Part shown: positions 1 to 6,855 of the stretch, piece after piece | Layout: every line of letters begins with the position of its first letter | Numbering within the stretch: the first letter of the stretch is position 1 | Source: DASWIV01 sp036397475 | GTDB lineage: Bacteria; JAJVIF01; JAPKYR01 | Reading direction: 5' to 3' | Assembly: GCA_036397475.1 (NCBI GenBank) | Contig: DASWIV010000053.1 | Location: 1 to 8,710 of the forward strand | Length of the DNA stretch: 8,710 nucleotides | The notes under the pieces: generated by a model | Databases searched by the model: none | Seen by the model: the letters and a program-made list of their open reading frames with translations, nothing else | Told to the model about the DNA's origin: nothing | Translations under genes and position numbers: made by a program

Positions 1-24
1 AAACTATTTATTGGAGGAAAAGTT

Positions 25-1215
25 ATGAGAGGAAGTGCGATACTTATAATTCTGCTAGCGCTTGCCGGATGCGCTACAGGCAACCCGGTTTCCAATGAGA
101 TTGATCAAAATCCGGATTTTCAATCAAAAGCGAGTTATCAAATCAATGATCCGCATATGTTGTGGGGAGAGTGGACTTTTTACATCGATGAAACGCATGA
201 AAATATCGATGTGGTTCCAAAGCGCGCTGGACGGTTCCATCTGAACGCTTTGAAGTTCCTGGAGGAATATTGCGCTGACTGCCTGAAAATCGCCAGCATA
301 CAGAATAACGGCGATGGGACAATCAATGTGAATGTAAAGATAACCCATCCATTCCCTGATAATCCTGAATTCACAGGATTCGATGTTAAGGGAATTATTA
401 TGTTTAATGGTTCCTGGGAAACGGACTGGAAATCTAAACATTTCTTTCCATACGATGAGGTTGCCAGAGTAAGCTACAGAGAGTATGGAGATCCTGAATT
501 AATAAATGCTGATGGTTATTCCCCACGTTGGTGTCCGGAATGGCCATCTGGATCTGAAATGCCAATATTCAATTACTGGGAAGGGAAGTACTCAAACGGA
601 ACTCCAACCGCCAATATCAATGGATTCTTAAACTTCTATACCGATGAAGAACGGCATATGTTCAGAGTCGGACAGACTGTAACAAGGACATATCACATCG
701 CTCTACCGCCAGGCCCGGTAATCGCGGGATACGCGGTAGATGCCTGCTGGGAACCTCCCCTTGTTACTCCAGTATCCGATCCTCTGACAGATTTTCCTTA
801 TTCCGCAAATCAACCTGAGCCATATTATTTCAGGCTTGTGTTAAATAATGACCAGGTTATTGAAGATTTAGATTGCTGTGGCTCTGCGTTAAATAACGAT
901 TGTTCAGAAATATGGGTTGAGTGGAGAACCTGGTACGATCAGCCGAATGCAGATACACCTGAAGCACCAAGAGGATTGATCTTTAGAAGGGGCGAAAATG
1001 ATCCTTCATTCGGCAGTGGAATCTTATTGAACGGGATTTTGCCAGATTGTACCGAAGGAACTGGCCCTGATTCCTTAGCATTAAAGCCTGGGCTTATCCA
1101 ACCAGGATATCAAGGTGAAGGTAAATGGAGATATGCAACTTTACTATATTTTAGGCCATCCGGATTAGTAATAGGGGCATATGATATCGTTGATGTTGAG
1201 GTAGATTTCCCTTAA
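25..1215 (+). CDS. Secreted lipoprotein of unknown function, 396 aa
   Basis: The protein is predicted to be exported and lipidated. A short charged N-terminus and hydrophobic core (residues 5-14) run into the lipobox L13-A14-G15-C16, so the mature protein would start at Cys16. The start is supported by GGAGG at 13-17, seven bases before the ATG. The remaining ~380 residues have no further membrane segment and are rich in aromatic, Asn, Pro and Gly residues, as in beta-rich extracytoplasmic domains. Visible landmarks are a CxxC pair (C83, C86), five more clustered cysteines (C170, C241, C284, C285, C293, C342), and an HPFP...FTGFDVKG stretch around 109-123. I do not recognise a named domain. 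The next lipoprotein gene begins 29 nt downstream with a similar leader, so the two are probably co-transcribed and the promoter lies outside the window. Existence of the gene is near certain; a role as a surface or periplasmic structural or binding protein is only inference. Confidence 0.9.
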   Translation: MRGSAILIILLALAGCATGNPVSNEIDQNPDFQSKASYQINDPHMLWGEWTFYIDETHENIDVVPKRAGRFHLNALKFLEEYCADCLKIASIQNNGDGTINVNVKITHPFPDNPEFTGFDVKGIIMFNGSWETDWKSKHFFPYDEVARVSYREYGDPELINADGYSPRWCPEWPSGSEMPIFNYWEGKYSNGTPTANINGFLNFYTDEERHMFRVGQTVTRTYHIALPPGPVIAGYAVDACWEPPLVTPVSDPLTDFPYSANQPEPYYFRLVLNNDQVIEDLDCCGSALNNDCSEIWVEWRTWYDQPNADTPEAPRGLIFRRGENDPSFGSGILLNGILPDCTEGTGPDSLALKPGLIQPGYQGEGKWRYATLLYFRPSGLVIGAYDIVDVEVDFP

Positions 1216-1244
1216 TTCATAAAATACAAATGGGAGGAAATAAA

Positions 1245-1847
1245 ATGAGAGGGATGCTTAATTTAATGCTAATAGCTTTATGCTTATTAGCAGTATTCGG
1301 ATGCCAGTCAAAATCTAATCCACTGGAACCAAAACTTGAGGATCAGAACATAAACCGTTCAGGAACTGAATTTGCTGACGCTGAGATTATCTTCGAAGGT
1401 ACTACTAAGCCGCGCATTCCCAGGGTATTTTTTCTTCTGCCCAGAGTTAGGACAATAAAATTCATGCAAAACGCACGAGACCAAGGATAGTCACTACATC
1501 GTGTGTATCATAATTGACACTAAACAAATTCTTTAACAATGCGCGGCTCAGTAGTTCCATTTACTACTACAGTTGAGATCCAAATTACAGGCCATGACGG
1601 GGGACTAAACCCTAATGAATGGTTCGAAGTTGATCGCGATGTGGATATTGACGCAGCGATCATTCCATTCTGGCCGCATATAACAGGCAATTACAATTTC
1701 AGCCAATCACCGTTCATCGATCCGGGTGTAGGAAGTGCAATTGTTCCAGCAATAGGGGATGACACTTACTGGGCTGCCTGGTGCGAAAGAATTGAAATGC
1801 AGCCCCCACCTGTTAATGTCTGGGCAACCTTTGGCTGGGTTGAATAA
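1245..1847 (+). pseudogene. Second lipoprotein gene, interrupted by a small inverted-repeat insert
   Basis: The gene starts at 1245 rather than at the earlier in-frame ATG (1230), because GGGAGG at 1232-1237 overlaps the earlier ATG and sits correctly for 1245. The N-terminus is a lipoprotein signal (hydrophobic core, then VFGC with Cys20). The frame runs to a TAG at 1488-1490, followed by two more in-frame stops (TGA at 1515, TAA at 1521). It is open again, in the same frame, from 1539 to the TAA at 1845-1847. The second half has no ribosome-binding site of its own. Deleting 1408-1569 (162 bp, a multiple of three) joins FEGTT to TVEIQITGHDGG and yields a plausible 146-aa lipoprotein, which argues that both halves are one gene. 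The current allele could make at most an 81-aa lipopeptide whose last ~27 residues come from the insert. Function is unknown; residues after the signal show no recognisable domain. Confidence 0.7.
1398..1569. mobile_element. MITE-like inverted-repeat insert inside the lipoprotein gene
   Basis: Positions 1398-1418 and 1538-1558 are inverted repeats matching at 19 of 21 positions (core AGCCGCGCATT / AATGCGCGGCT is exact). They enclose 119 bp of AT-richer sequence with stops in the gene's frame and no convincing ORF on either strand. The octamer TACTACTA occurs at 1400-1407 and again at 1562-1569, flanking the insert as a target-site duplication would, and removing one copy plus the insert restores the host frame. 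No transposase is encoded, so a non-autonomous element is the natural reading. The fit is imperfect: the right-hand repeat ends several bases before the octamer, and the left inverted repeat overlaps the left octamer, so the exact ends are uncertain. Alternatives are an invertible segment or an inverted duplication from template switching. Confidence 0.6.
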
Positions 1848-1875
1848 TAATCAATTTTTATAGAAGCGAATTAGC

Positions 1876-1899
1876 GCCGCGAAAAATCGCGGCTTTTTT
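1876..1899 (+). terminator. Intrinsic terminator after the lipoprotein genes
   Basis: A perfect 7-bp stem, GCCGCGA (1876-1882) with TCGCGGC (1887-1893), closes an AAAA loop and is followed directly by six T residues (1894-1899). It lies 28 bp after the stop codon at 1847, so it ends the lipoprotein transcript. Read on the - strand the hairpin is followed by GCTAATTC, not a T-run, so it is unlikely to terminate the converging polymerase operon efficiently. Confidence 0.9.
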
Positions 1900-1942
1900 C
1901 TATTTCCTTTATTTTTTCAATCAGCTTCATCCCGACCTGCTT

Positions 1943-3106
1943 TCACCTGCATCCCAGGTTCAGCGTATCTACCCCGTACTTAAGCCTCAACTTATCAATG
2001 GCGAATTCGAGCCGCCTGATCTCTTCGAGCGATTCATCCCGCGCGAATTCCAGTCTCAATTGATTATCCGCAGTGACAAGGCGGCTGTACGTAAGTGACA
2101 GTCCGCGAAGCCGCACACGACGATTCGACGCATCGGTGTACATCGCCTCCACAACTGGAAGGATGAACGTGTCTAAGTCGGCGGGCGGGATACGTTTTCT
2201 GCGGCTTACCATGGGAGTGTCGGGATACTGCACGCCGAGCGTTATCGACCGTACCTGCAGTCCTGCCCCGCGCAGATCGAGCCCGAGTGCGCAGACGAGT
2301 TTTCTGAGTTCGCTCTTCACCTGTTTCGGATTGTAAAAGACGTGTTCGAGTATGGCGTTTTTTGAAATTGGTTTCGCTTCGTTCGTTTTACGTCTCGGGC
2401 GCGGGTCATGTCCGTTGGCCGCGCGCGCGATATCGATTCCCTTAGGGCCGAACGCGGCTTCGAGCGTTTGTTCGGGCACCGACGCGAGCTGCCGTACGGT
2501 GTAAACCCCCATCCATCTCAATCTTTCGGCGATCGTTTTTCCGATTCCCGGGAGGATCATGACAGGTTTGTCGGCGAGAAATTTGATCTCGTCGCCGTGA
2601 TTGACCATGCGCACGTCGAGGTCGTGAGCTTCGTTCGCGGCGAGGCGTGCGATCAGCCTGCTCGCGCCGAATCCCGCGCGTGATGTCAGTAATGTTTCCG
2701 ACGACACTTTTTTCTGGAGCTGCCTGATGATTCGGGACGGGTCGGGGTAGAGCCTGTCGGTTCCGGTCAGGTCGAGCACGAATCCATCCTGGCGCTCGGG
2801 ATCGACGTAGGGGACGAATCTTTCGCAGAGTTCGTTCACCTGCCGCGACGCGTCGTAATAAAGCGCCGGACGTTCCTCGACTATTTTCAGATCGGGTACG
2901 AAAATCCGCGCGGAATCGGGAGTGAGTCCCGGACGTACTCCAGCGCGGAAGGCTTCGGACGATACCGCGGTGACGAGTCCGCGGTTTCCGATAGTTCCGA
3001 CAATGACGAACGGTTTTTTCGCGAGATTGCCGTTCGCCGCGCGCTCGTAGTGTATCGAGAGCGGCGCGAGGTCGAGGTAGCCGATCCTCGATTCATGAAT
3101 GGACAT
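1943..3106 (-). CDS. Y-family DNA polymerase-like protein (ImuB-like), 387 aa
   Basis: This is a translesion polymerase homologue, probably the partner of the DnaE2-type polymerase encoded just upstream. Y-family landmarks appear in order: YLDLAPLSIHYE (10-21), with D12 in the first metal-ligand position; RGLVTAVSSEAFRAGVRPG (42-60) in the fingers; RQDGFVLDLTG (105-115) at the second catalytic motif; a helix-hairpin-helix ILPGIGKTIAERL (184-196); and a little-finger region (~245-350). The second motif aligns without gaps to DinB SLDEAYLDVT, so D107 is kept but the catalytic Glu is G108. The residue in the DinB D10 position is A14, and the usual aromatic steric-gate position reads Ser17. Two of three metal ligands remain, intermediate between active Pol IV and the fully degenerate ImuB. 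It lacks the long C-terminal tail of ImuB proteins. The start overlaps the dnaE2 stop by 14 bp, with a GAGGGGG site at 3112-3118, indicating translational coupling. Confidence 0.88.
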   Translation of the reverse strand: MSIHESRIGYLDLAPLSIHYERAANGNLAKKPFVIVGTIGNRGLVTAVSSEAFRAGVRPGLTPDSARIFVPDLKIVEERPALYYDASRQVNELCERFVPYVDPERQDGFVLDLTGTDRLYPDPSRIIRQLQKKVSSETLLTSRAGFGASRLIARLAANEAHDLDVRMVNHGDEIKFLADKPVMILPGIGKTIAERLRWMGVYTVRQLASVPEQTLEAAFGPKGIDIARAANGHDPRPRRKTNEAKPISKNAILEHVFYNPKQVKSELRKLVCALGLDLRGAGLQVRSITLGVQYPDTPMVSRRKRIPPADLDTFILPVVEAMYTDASNRRVRLRGLSLTYSRLVTADNQLRLEFARDESLEEIRRLEFAIDKLRLKYGVDTLNLGCR

Positions 3107-6100
3107 ACTCGATCCCCCTCTCGAATCCGGTTTCCTCGGAGATGTCGACCTGCAGGTTCCGCCGCCTGAAGATCATCGGGGTGTCGCCGTAGAAACTGTC
3201 TTCGTCGGCTTTTTCCACCCTGATCTTTTCGATTTTTTTCAGGCGGTTGAGAAAATCCTGGAGAGGGTAAACGTTTTCGACGACCAGGGTGTACGCGCCG
3301 TCGTCGAACTGCACTTTTCCTTCCATGCAGAGGCCCTGTCCGGCTTTTGTTTTCAGCGTGACGGCGTGTTTGCGGTACGCTTCGGGAAAAACCGCGACGT
3401 CGAATGTGCCCGACAGGTCTTCGAGGCTGATGAGCGCCATCGCCTGGTTGTCCTTTCTCGTTCTTACCGGTTTGAACGAGACGAGAATTCCTCCCATGCG
3501 GACTTTTTTATCGACGCGGCGCGGCATGTCTTTTCCGCAGGTGAAATTCGCGGCGTCCATGAATTTTTTGATTGGTTCGAGCGGGTGGATGGACGCGATC
3601 ATGCCGAGTACGTCGACCTCGGCCTGTATCTGTTCGTAGAGGGAGTAATCGTGGTCCCACGTCCCCCCCTTAGTCCCCCCCGCAAGCGGGAGGGAGGTTT
3701 TAGGCTTAATTCCCCATGCAAATGGGGGGGATGGTTCAGGCTCGATTTTCCCTTTTTCAGGGAACAGGAGCGGCTGGCGGACTTTTCCGGGGCGGTGAAT
3801 TTTCGATCTGAACGCTTCGGCGAGGTCGCCGAGAAGGACTGGACGTGTCGTGTTCAATGTTCTGAACGCGCCGACTCTTATCAGCGCGTGTGCCTGTTCA
3901 TAACCCGTTCCGGTACGGGCGACAAAATCGGCGACCGATTTGAACGGACCCTCGACATTTTTCGCAAGGAGTATCGAGTCGATGATATCGTCGTGGAGGC
4001 ATCCGACCTGTTCGAGTCCCATGATGACGACATTGTCTTTGCCGTAATACGTGCGCTGGCTCATGTTCACTTCGGGAAGTTCGACTTTTACGTTGAATCT
4101 GCGTGCGTCGCGGATGTACACGTCGGGGGGGTAATATCCGCCGACATTGGCGAGTCGGGTGGCGAAAAATTCCGCGCGGTGGTACGCCTTGAAGTAGGCG
4201 CTCTGGTAGGCGACTATCGCGAACTGTGCGGCGTGGGCTTTGCAGAACGAGAAACTCGCGAACGACGCGATCTGGTCCCAGATCTTCTGGCGGACATCGC
4301 TTCCGATCCCTCTCGCTTCGCAGTTGTTGATGAATTTTTTTTCAAGTTCGGTTGTCGCGCTTTTGCTCTCGAGTTCCTTGAGACTCATCATGCGACGCAG
4401 GAGGTCCGCCTCGCCCAGACTGACTCCGGCGATCTTGTGAAGAACCTTGAGGACATCTTCCTGGTAAACGATGATGCCGTAGGTGTCGTGGAGGATCTCA
4501 CCCATTTTCGGATGCGCGTGTTTGATTTTCGAATGGTCGTGGTGGCGCCTGATGAATTCCTGCATCATGCCGCTTGCGGATACGCCGGGACGAATCAGCG
4601 CTGTCGCCTGCATGTGCTGGTCGTACGAATGTCCGCCGAGTTTTTTGATCAGCCCGCGGATCATCGGCGACTCAGCGTCGAAACATCCCAGAGTTTCTCC
4701 AGCGTTGAAAAGGCTCGCGATATTTTCGTCGGCTGAAAGTTCGTCCATATCGGCGAGGTTGTAATCGACCGTTTTTCCGTTGAGGGCGATCATCTCGACG
4801 CAGTCCTCGACCACACCGAGTCCGCGCTGGGAGAGGAGATCGAGTTTGATGAGCCCGACTTTTTCACAGTCGCGCATGTCGTACTGCGTGATGACCATTC
4901 CCTTGGCGGCGCGATTCAGGGGCGCGTAGCGGTTTATCGGGTCGGGAGTGATAACGACTCCGCCGACATGGACCGACTGGTGCAGCGGAAGGTTCTGCAA
5001 TCTGAGTGAATAATCGAAAATTGTCTTCAGCGGTTCCTCGTCCAGGGGGAGTTCTTTTGTCAGGGGATTTTCGCTGAGTTCTACACTTCCGGTGTCCCAG
5101 TGTCCGGGGAGGTACATGCTCCAGCGGTTTATCTCGGTGTTGGAATATCCGAGCGCTTTTCCGGATTCTCTGAATGCACCCCTGAGCCCGACATTCACGA
5201 TCGTTCCGACACTCGCGACACGCTCGGGCCCGTATTTTTTTTCGATGTATTCAACCATCTCGTCGCGATGCGTCCACGCGAAGTCAAGGTCGATGTCGGG
5301 AGGGGATGACCGCTCCGGATTCAAAAATCGCTCGAAGTAAAGATCGTAGCGGATCGGGTCGACCTGCGAAATATCGATGCCGTAGCTGACGATCGAATCG
5401 CCGGCGGAACCGCGTCCGAGTGTGCGATACCCGCGCTCGTGGGCTTCGCGGACCACATCGCCGACGATGAGGAAAAACGACGCGAACCCGTGCTCATCGA
5501 TTATGTCGAGTTCCATGTTCAGGCGTTCGGCGACCGGACCGGTTCTGCCGTCCCAGTTTTTGTATTTCCGTTTAAGTTTCGGTATGACGATGTCCCGGAG
5601 GTGATCGATCGGGCGTTTTCCGCGCGGGAGGTCGGGCGGGTCGGGGATGTGCCACGTGCGGACGGGCCATCGCCACGAACAGCGGTTGGCGATCTCCATC
5701 GCGTTCAGTATCGCGTCGTGGAGGTTGTACGCCATGAACGGCGCGTGGAATTCTTCCGGCGTTTTTATGTGCAGGTCGGGATCGACGATGGGGAGTTTGT
5801 CGCGAAGGCATCGTCCGGTACGCATGGCGGTCATGAGCGCATGGACGCGGAACTCTTCGGGTTCGGACATGTAGATATTTCCGGATGTCGTCACCGGGCG
5901 TTTAAGCATCCGGCAGGTTTTTAAAACGGCGAGGAAGCGTTTTCGCGTAACCGAGCGCGCGCCCCAGTAAAGTTCGCCGTAGAGACGTCCGGGTGGAATT
6001 TTTTTGTGGAGTTCCTTGATGGTGGACGGGTTGTCTGCGAGGAGGATGAGTCCGTCGTCAACTTTTTCGATCGCCGCGTCGACAGGGTTGAAATTATCCT

Positions 6101-6398
6101 CGAGATGGAAGCGGCTGGAAATCTGGGAGAGTGTCTGGAATGCGCCGATATTTTCGGTGAGTGCGATAACGCGCCTCGATGAATCTTCGGGATCTACGTA
6201 CTGTGCTCCGATGAGGTGGGTGAGCCCGACTTTTTTGCAGGCGTCGATGAAGAGAGGAACGCCCCAGAGGCCGTCGCGGTCGGTGATGGCGATATGCGAG
6301 TAGCCGAGCCGTGACGCCTGTTCGGCGATTTTGAAGGGGAGGGCTGTACCGCGCCGCATACTGTATGCGGTGTGGCAATGTAGGATCGGAACCAGCAT
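3093..6398 (-). CDS. dnaE2: Error-prone C-family DNA polymerase, DnaE2/ImuC type, 1101 aa
   Basis: This is a DNA polymerase III alpha-type enzyme for lesion bypass. An N-terminal PHP domain opens with LHCHTAYS (6-13) and ITDRDGLWG (38-46), where the family's usual TDH reads TDR. The palm carries PPDIDLDF (366-373), supplying D370 and D372, and LIKLDLLS (516-523), supplying D520, so the catalytic triad is complete. HVGGVVI (477-483), GIIVYQEDVL (641-650) and FCKAHAAQFAIVAYQSAYFK (718-737) are canonical. A tandem HhH region is followed by QPLLF (875-879), a good sliding-clamp-binding motif, then an OB fold (~967-1045). The PPDID spelling and length favour DnaE2 over the replicative DnaE1 (~1160 aa), though a second DnaE1-like copy is possible. 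Residues ~889-913 are a repeat-derived insertion. GGAG at 6405-6408 lies six bases before the ATG. It is the first gene of an operon with the Y-family gene. Confidence 0.92.
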   Translation of the reverse strand: MLVPILHCHTAYSMRRGTALPFKIAEQASRLGYSHIAITDRDGLWGVPLFIDACKKVGLTHLIGAQYVDPEDSSRRVIALTENIGAFQTLSQISSRFHLEDNFNPVDAAIEKVDDGLILLADNPSTIKELHKKIPPGRLYGELYWGARSVTRKRFLAVLKTCRMLKRPVTTSGNIYMSEPEEFRVHALMTAMRTGRCLRDKLPIVDPDLHIKTPEEFHAPFMAYNLHDAILNAMEIANRCSWRWPVRTWHIPDPPDLPRGKRPIDHLRDIVIPKLKRKYKNWDGRTGPVAERLNMELDIIDEHGFASFFLIVGDVVREAHERGYRTLGRGSAGDSIVSYGIDISQVDPIRYDLYFERFLNPERSSPPDIDLDFAWTHRDEMVEYIEKKYGPERVASVGTIVNVGLRGAFRESGKALGYSNTEINRWSMYLPGHWDTGSVELSENPLTKELPLDEEPLKTIFDYSLRLQNLPLHQSVHVGGVVITPDPINRYAPLNRAAKGMVITQYDMRDCEKVGLIKLDLLSQRGLGVVEDCVEMIALNGKTVDYNLADMDELSADENIASLFNAGETLGCFDAESPMIRGLIKKLGGHSYDQHMQATALIRPGVSASGMMQEFIRRHHDHSKIKHAHPKMGEILHDTYGIIVYQEDVLKVLHKIAGVSLGEADLLRRMMSLKELESKSATTELEKKFINNCEARGIGSDVRQKIWDQIASFASFSFCKAHAAQFAIVAYQSAYFKAYHRAEFFATRLANVGGYYPPDVYIRDARRFNVKVELPEVNMSQRTYYGKDNVVIMGLEQVGCLHDDIIDSILLAKNVEGPFKSVADFVARTGTGYEQAHALIRVGAFRTLNTTRPVLLGDLAEAFRSKIHRPGKVRQPLLFPEKGKIEPEPSPPFAWGIKPKTSLPLAGGTKGGTWDHDYSLYEQIQAEVDVLGMIASIHPLEPIKKFMDAANFTCGKDMPRRVDKKVRMGGILVSFKPVRTRKDNQAMALISLEDLSGTFDVAVFPEAYRKHAVTLKTKAGQGLCMEGKVQFDDGAYTLVVENVYPLQDFLNRLKKIEKIRVEKADEDSFYGDTPMIFRRRNLQVDISEETGFERGIEYVHS
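3657..3741 (-). repeat. In-frame tandem palindromic repeat within dnaE2
   Basis: Two similar GC-rich units with small hairpins lie side by side. One has CCCGC (3679-3683) pairing with GCGGG (3686-3690) across AA. The other has CCCCAT (3712-3717) pairing with ATGGGG (3722-3727) across GCAA. Each is followed by a related tail (GGGAGGGAGGTTT and GGGGGGGATGGTT), giving a period of roughly 35 nt. C-runs (3663-3668 and 3675-3681) flank one side. Read on the coding strand the block is translated as SPPFAWGIKPK then SLPLAGGTKGG, low-complexity sequence with no counterpart in normal DnaE proteins. It sits between the clamp-binding motif and the OB domain, a tolerant linker. It resembles palindromic elements that insert in frame in coding genes, such as the RPEs of Rickettsia. 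Boundaries are approximate. Confidence 0.7.
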
Positions 6399-6441
6399 GT
6401 AAGACTCCGGTAATGAATTAGCCTTGCTTCAACCGTTATGG

Positions 6442-6471
6442 ATTGTATCATGTCTACTATATATTTGTCTA
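6442..6471 (-). promoter_or_regulatory. Sigma-70-type promoter of the dnaE2 operon
   Basis: On the - strand TAGACA (6471-6466, 5/6 to consensus) is followed after 18 bp by TACAAT (6447-6442, 5/6), preceded by TG one base upstream, which makes it an extended -10. The predicted transcript starts near 6435, about 37 nt before the dnaE2 ATG, leaving room for the GGAG site at 6405-6408. It lies downstream of the TspO remnant's stop codon, so the operon has its own promoter. Confidence 0.6.
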
Positions 6472-6475
6472 GTAG
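6454..6475. promoter_or_regulatory. Inverted repeat overlapping the dnaE2 promoter, candidate operator
   Basis: CTACTA (6454-6459) and TAGTAG (6470-6475) form a perfect inverted repeat separated by 10 bp. It covers part of the -35 hexamer and most of the spacer of the dnaE2 promoter. A dimeric repressor bound here would block RNA polymerase. Polymerase cassettes of this type are normally under LexA control in the SOS response, and LexA sites differ widely between phyla, so a LexA-like site is reasonable. It does not match the E. coli or Bacillus boxes. Functional assignment is inference. Confidence 0.35.
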
Positions 6476-6531
6476 TTATGAAGTGCCAGTATCCTGCCGG
6501 TAAATTCAGTCTAATCAGGGAAATTGCTGTA

Positions 6532-6855
6532 TTAATTCAATTGCCAGATTGAGTAATTCAGCGCGGTGGCGAAAGAAACCCAAAGAAGGTAAGGGATCAT
6601 AATTAAAGCAGCGGCACGGTTAACTGTCCAGAAAGAGAAAATTGTGGCGACAAGAGCAAGCCAGAGGGCAATTATATCTATGAGGCCATAAGCGGGATTT
6701 TTAAGCCCGAAGAATAATGGGCTCCAGATAAAGTTCAGTGTCAATTGAAGGGCGAAAAGTTTCAGCGGGACAGAAAAGAAATTCCCGGATTTTTTCCAGA
6801 TCATCCATGCTGCAACTGCCATGGCGATGTAAAGAAATGTCCAGACAGGTGACCT
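6532..6855 (-). pseudogene. 5'-truncated TspO/MBR-family membrane protein gene
   Basis: The TspO/MBR family (tryptophan-rich sensory protein, five-helix membrane protein binding porphyrins and related ligands) is recognisable from SPVWTFLYIAMAVAAWMIWK through LNFIWSPLFFGLKNPAYG and IPYLLWVSFATALNYSIWQLN to the natural TAA at 6532-6534. The conserved aromatic and LN/WS/FFGL signatures are intact. The N-terminal part, with helix 1 and the KPxxxPPxWxF segment, is missing: upstream of about 6855 the same frame reads unrelated sequence to a stop at 6949. An internal ATG at 6822 opens a 96-residue frame, but it lies inside helix 2 and has no good ribosome-binding site. A complete family member is ~150-160 aa. 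The sequence on the other side of the break belongs to a Replic_Relax gene, so this is a recombination scar and the protein is probably non-functional. Confidence 0.75.

Noticed and set aside
1419..1537. Phase-variable inversion switching the second lipoprotein gene on
   Set aside because: I reverse-complemented the segment between the inverted repeats. The host frame still meets TAG and TGA stops, so inversion does not restore the gene.
1539..1847. A separate 102-aa gene starting MRGSVVPF
   Set aside because: It has no ribosome-binding site and no signal peptide, its first residues derive from the inverted repeat, and it is in frame with the preceding lipoprotein fragment.
1871..1930. A 19-codon - strand ORF (MKLIEKIKEIEKSRDFSRR) after the Y-family gene
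   Set aside because: It runs through the terminator hairpin, has only a poor ribosome-binding site and is short enough to be chance.
3661..3741. CRISPR array
   Set aside because: There are only two degenerate hairpin units, they are translated in frame within dnaE2, and there are no spacers of uniform length.
3099..4736. A 545-codon open frame on the + strand
   Set aside because: It is wholly antisense to dnaE2, whose conserved polymerase motifs are on the other strand. Its translation shows no recognisable domain, and such shadows are common in GC-rich coding DNA.
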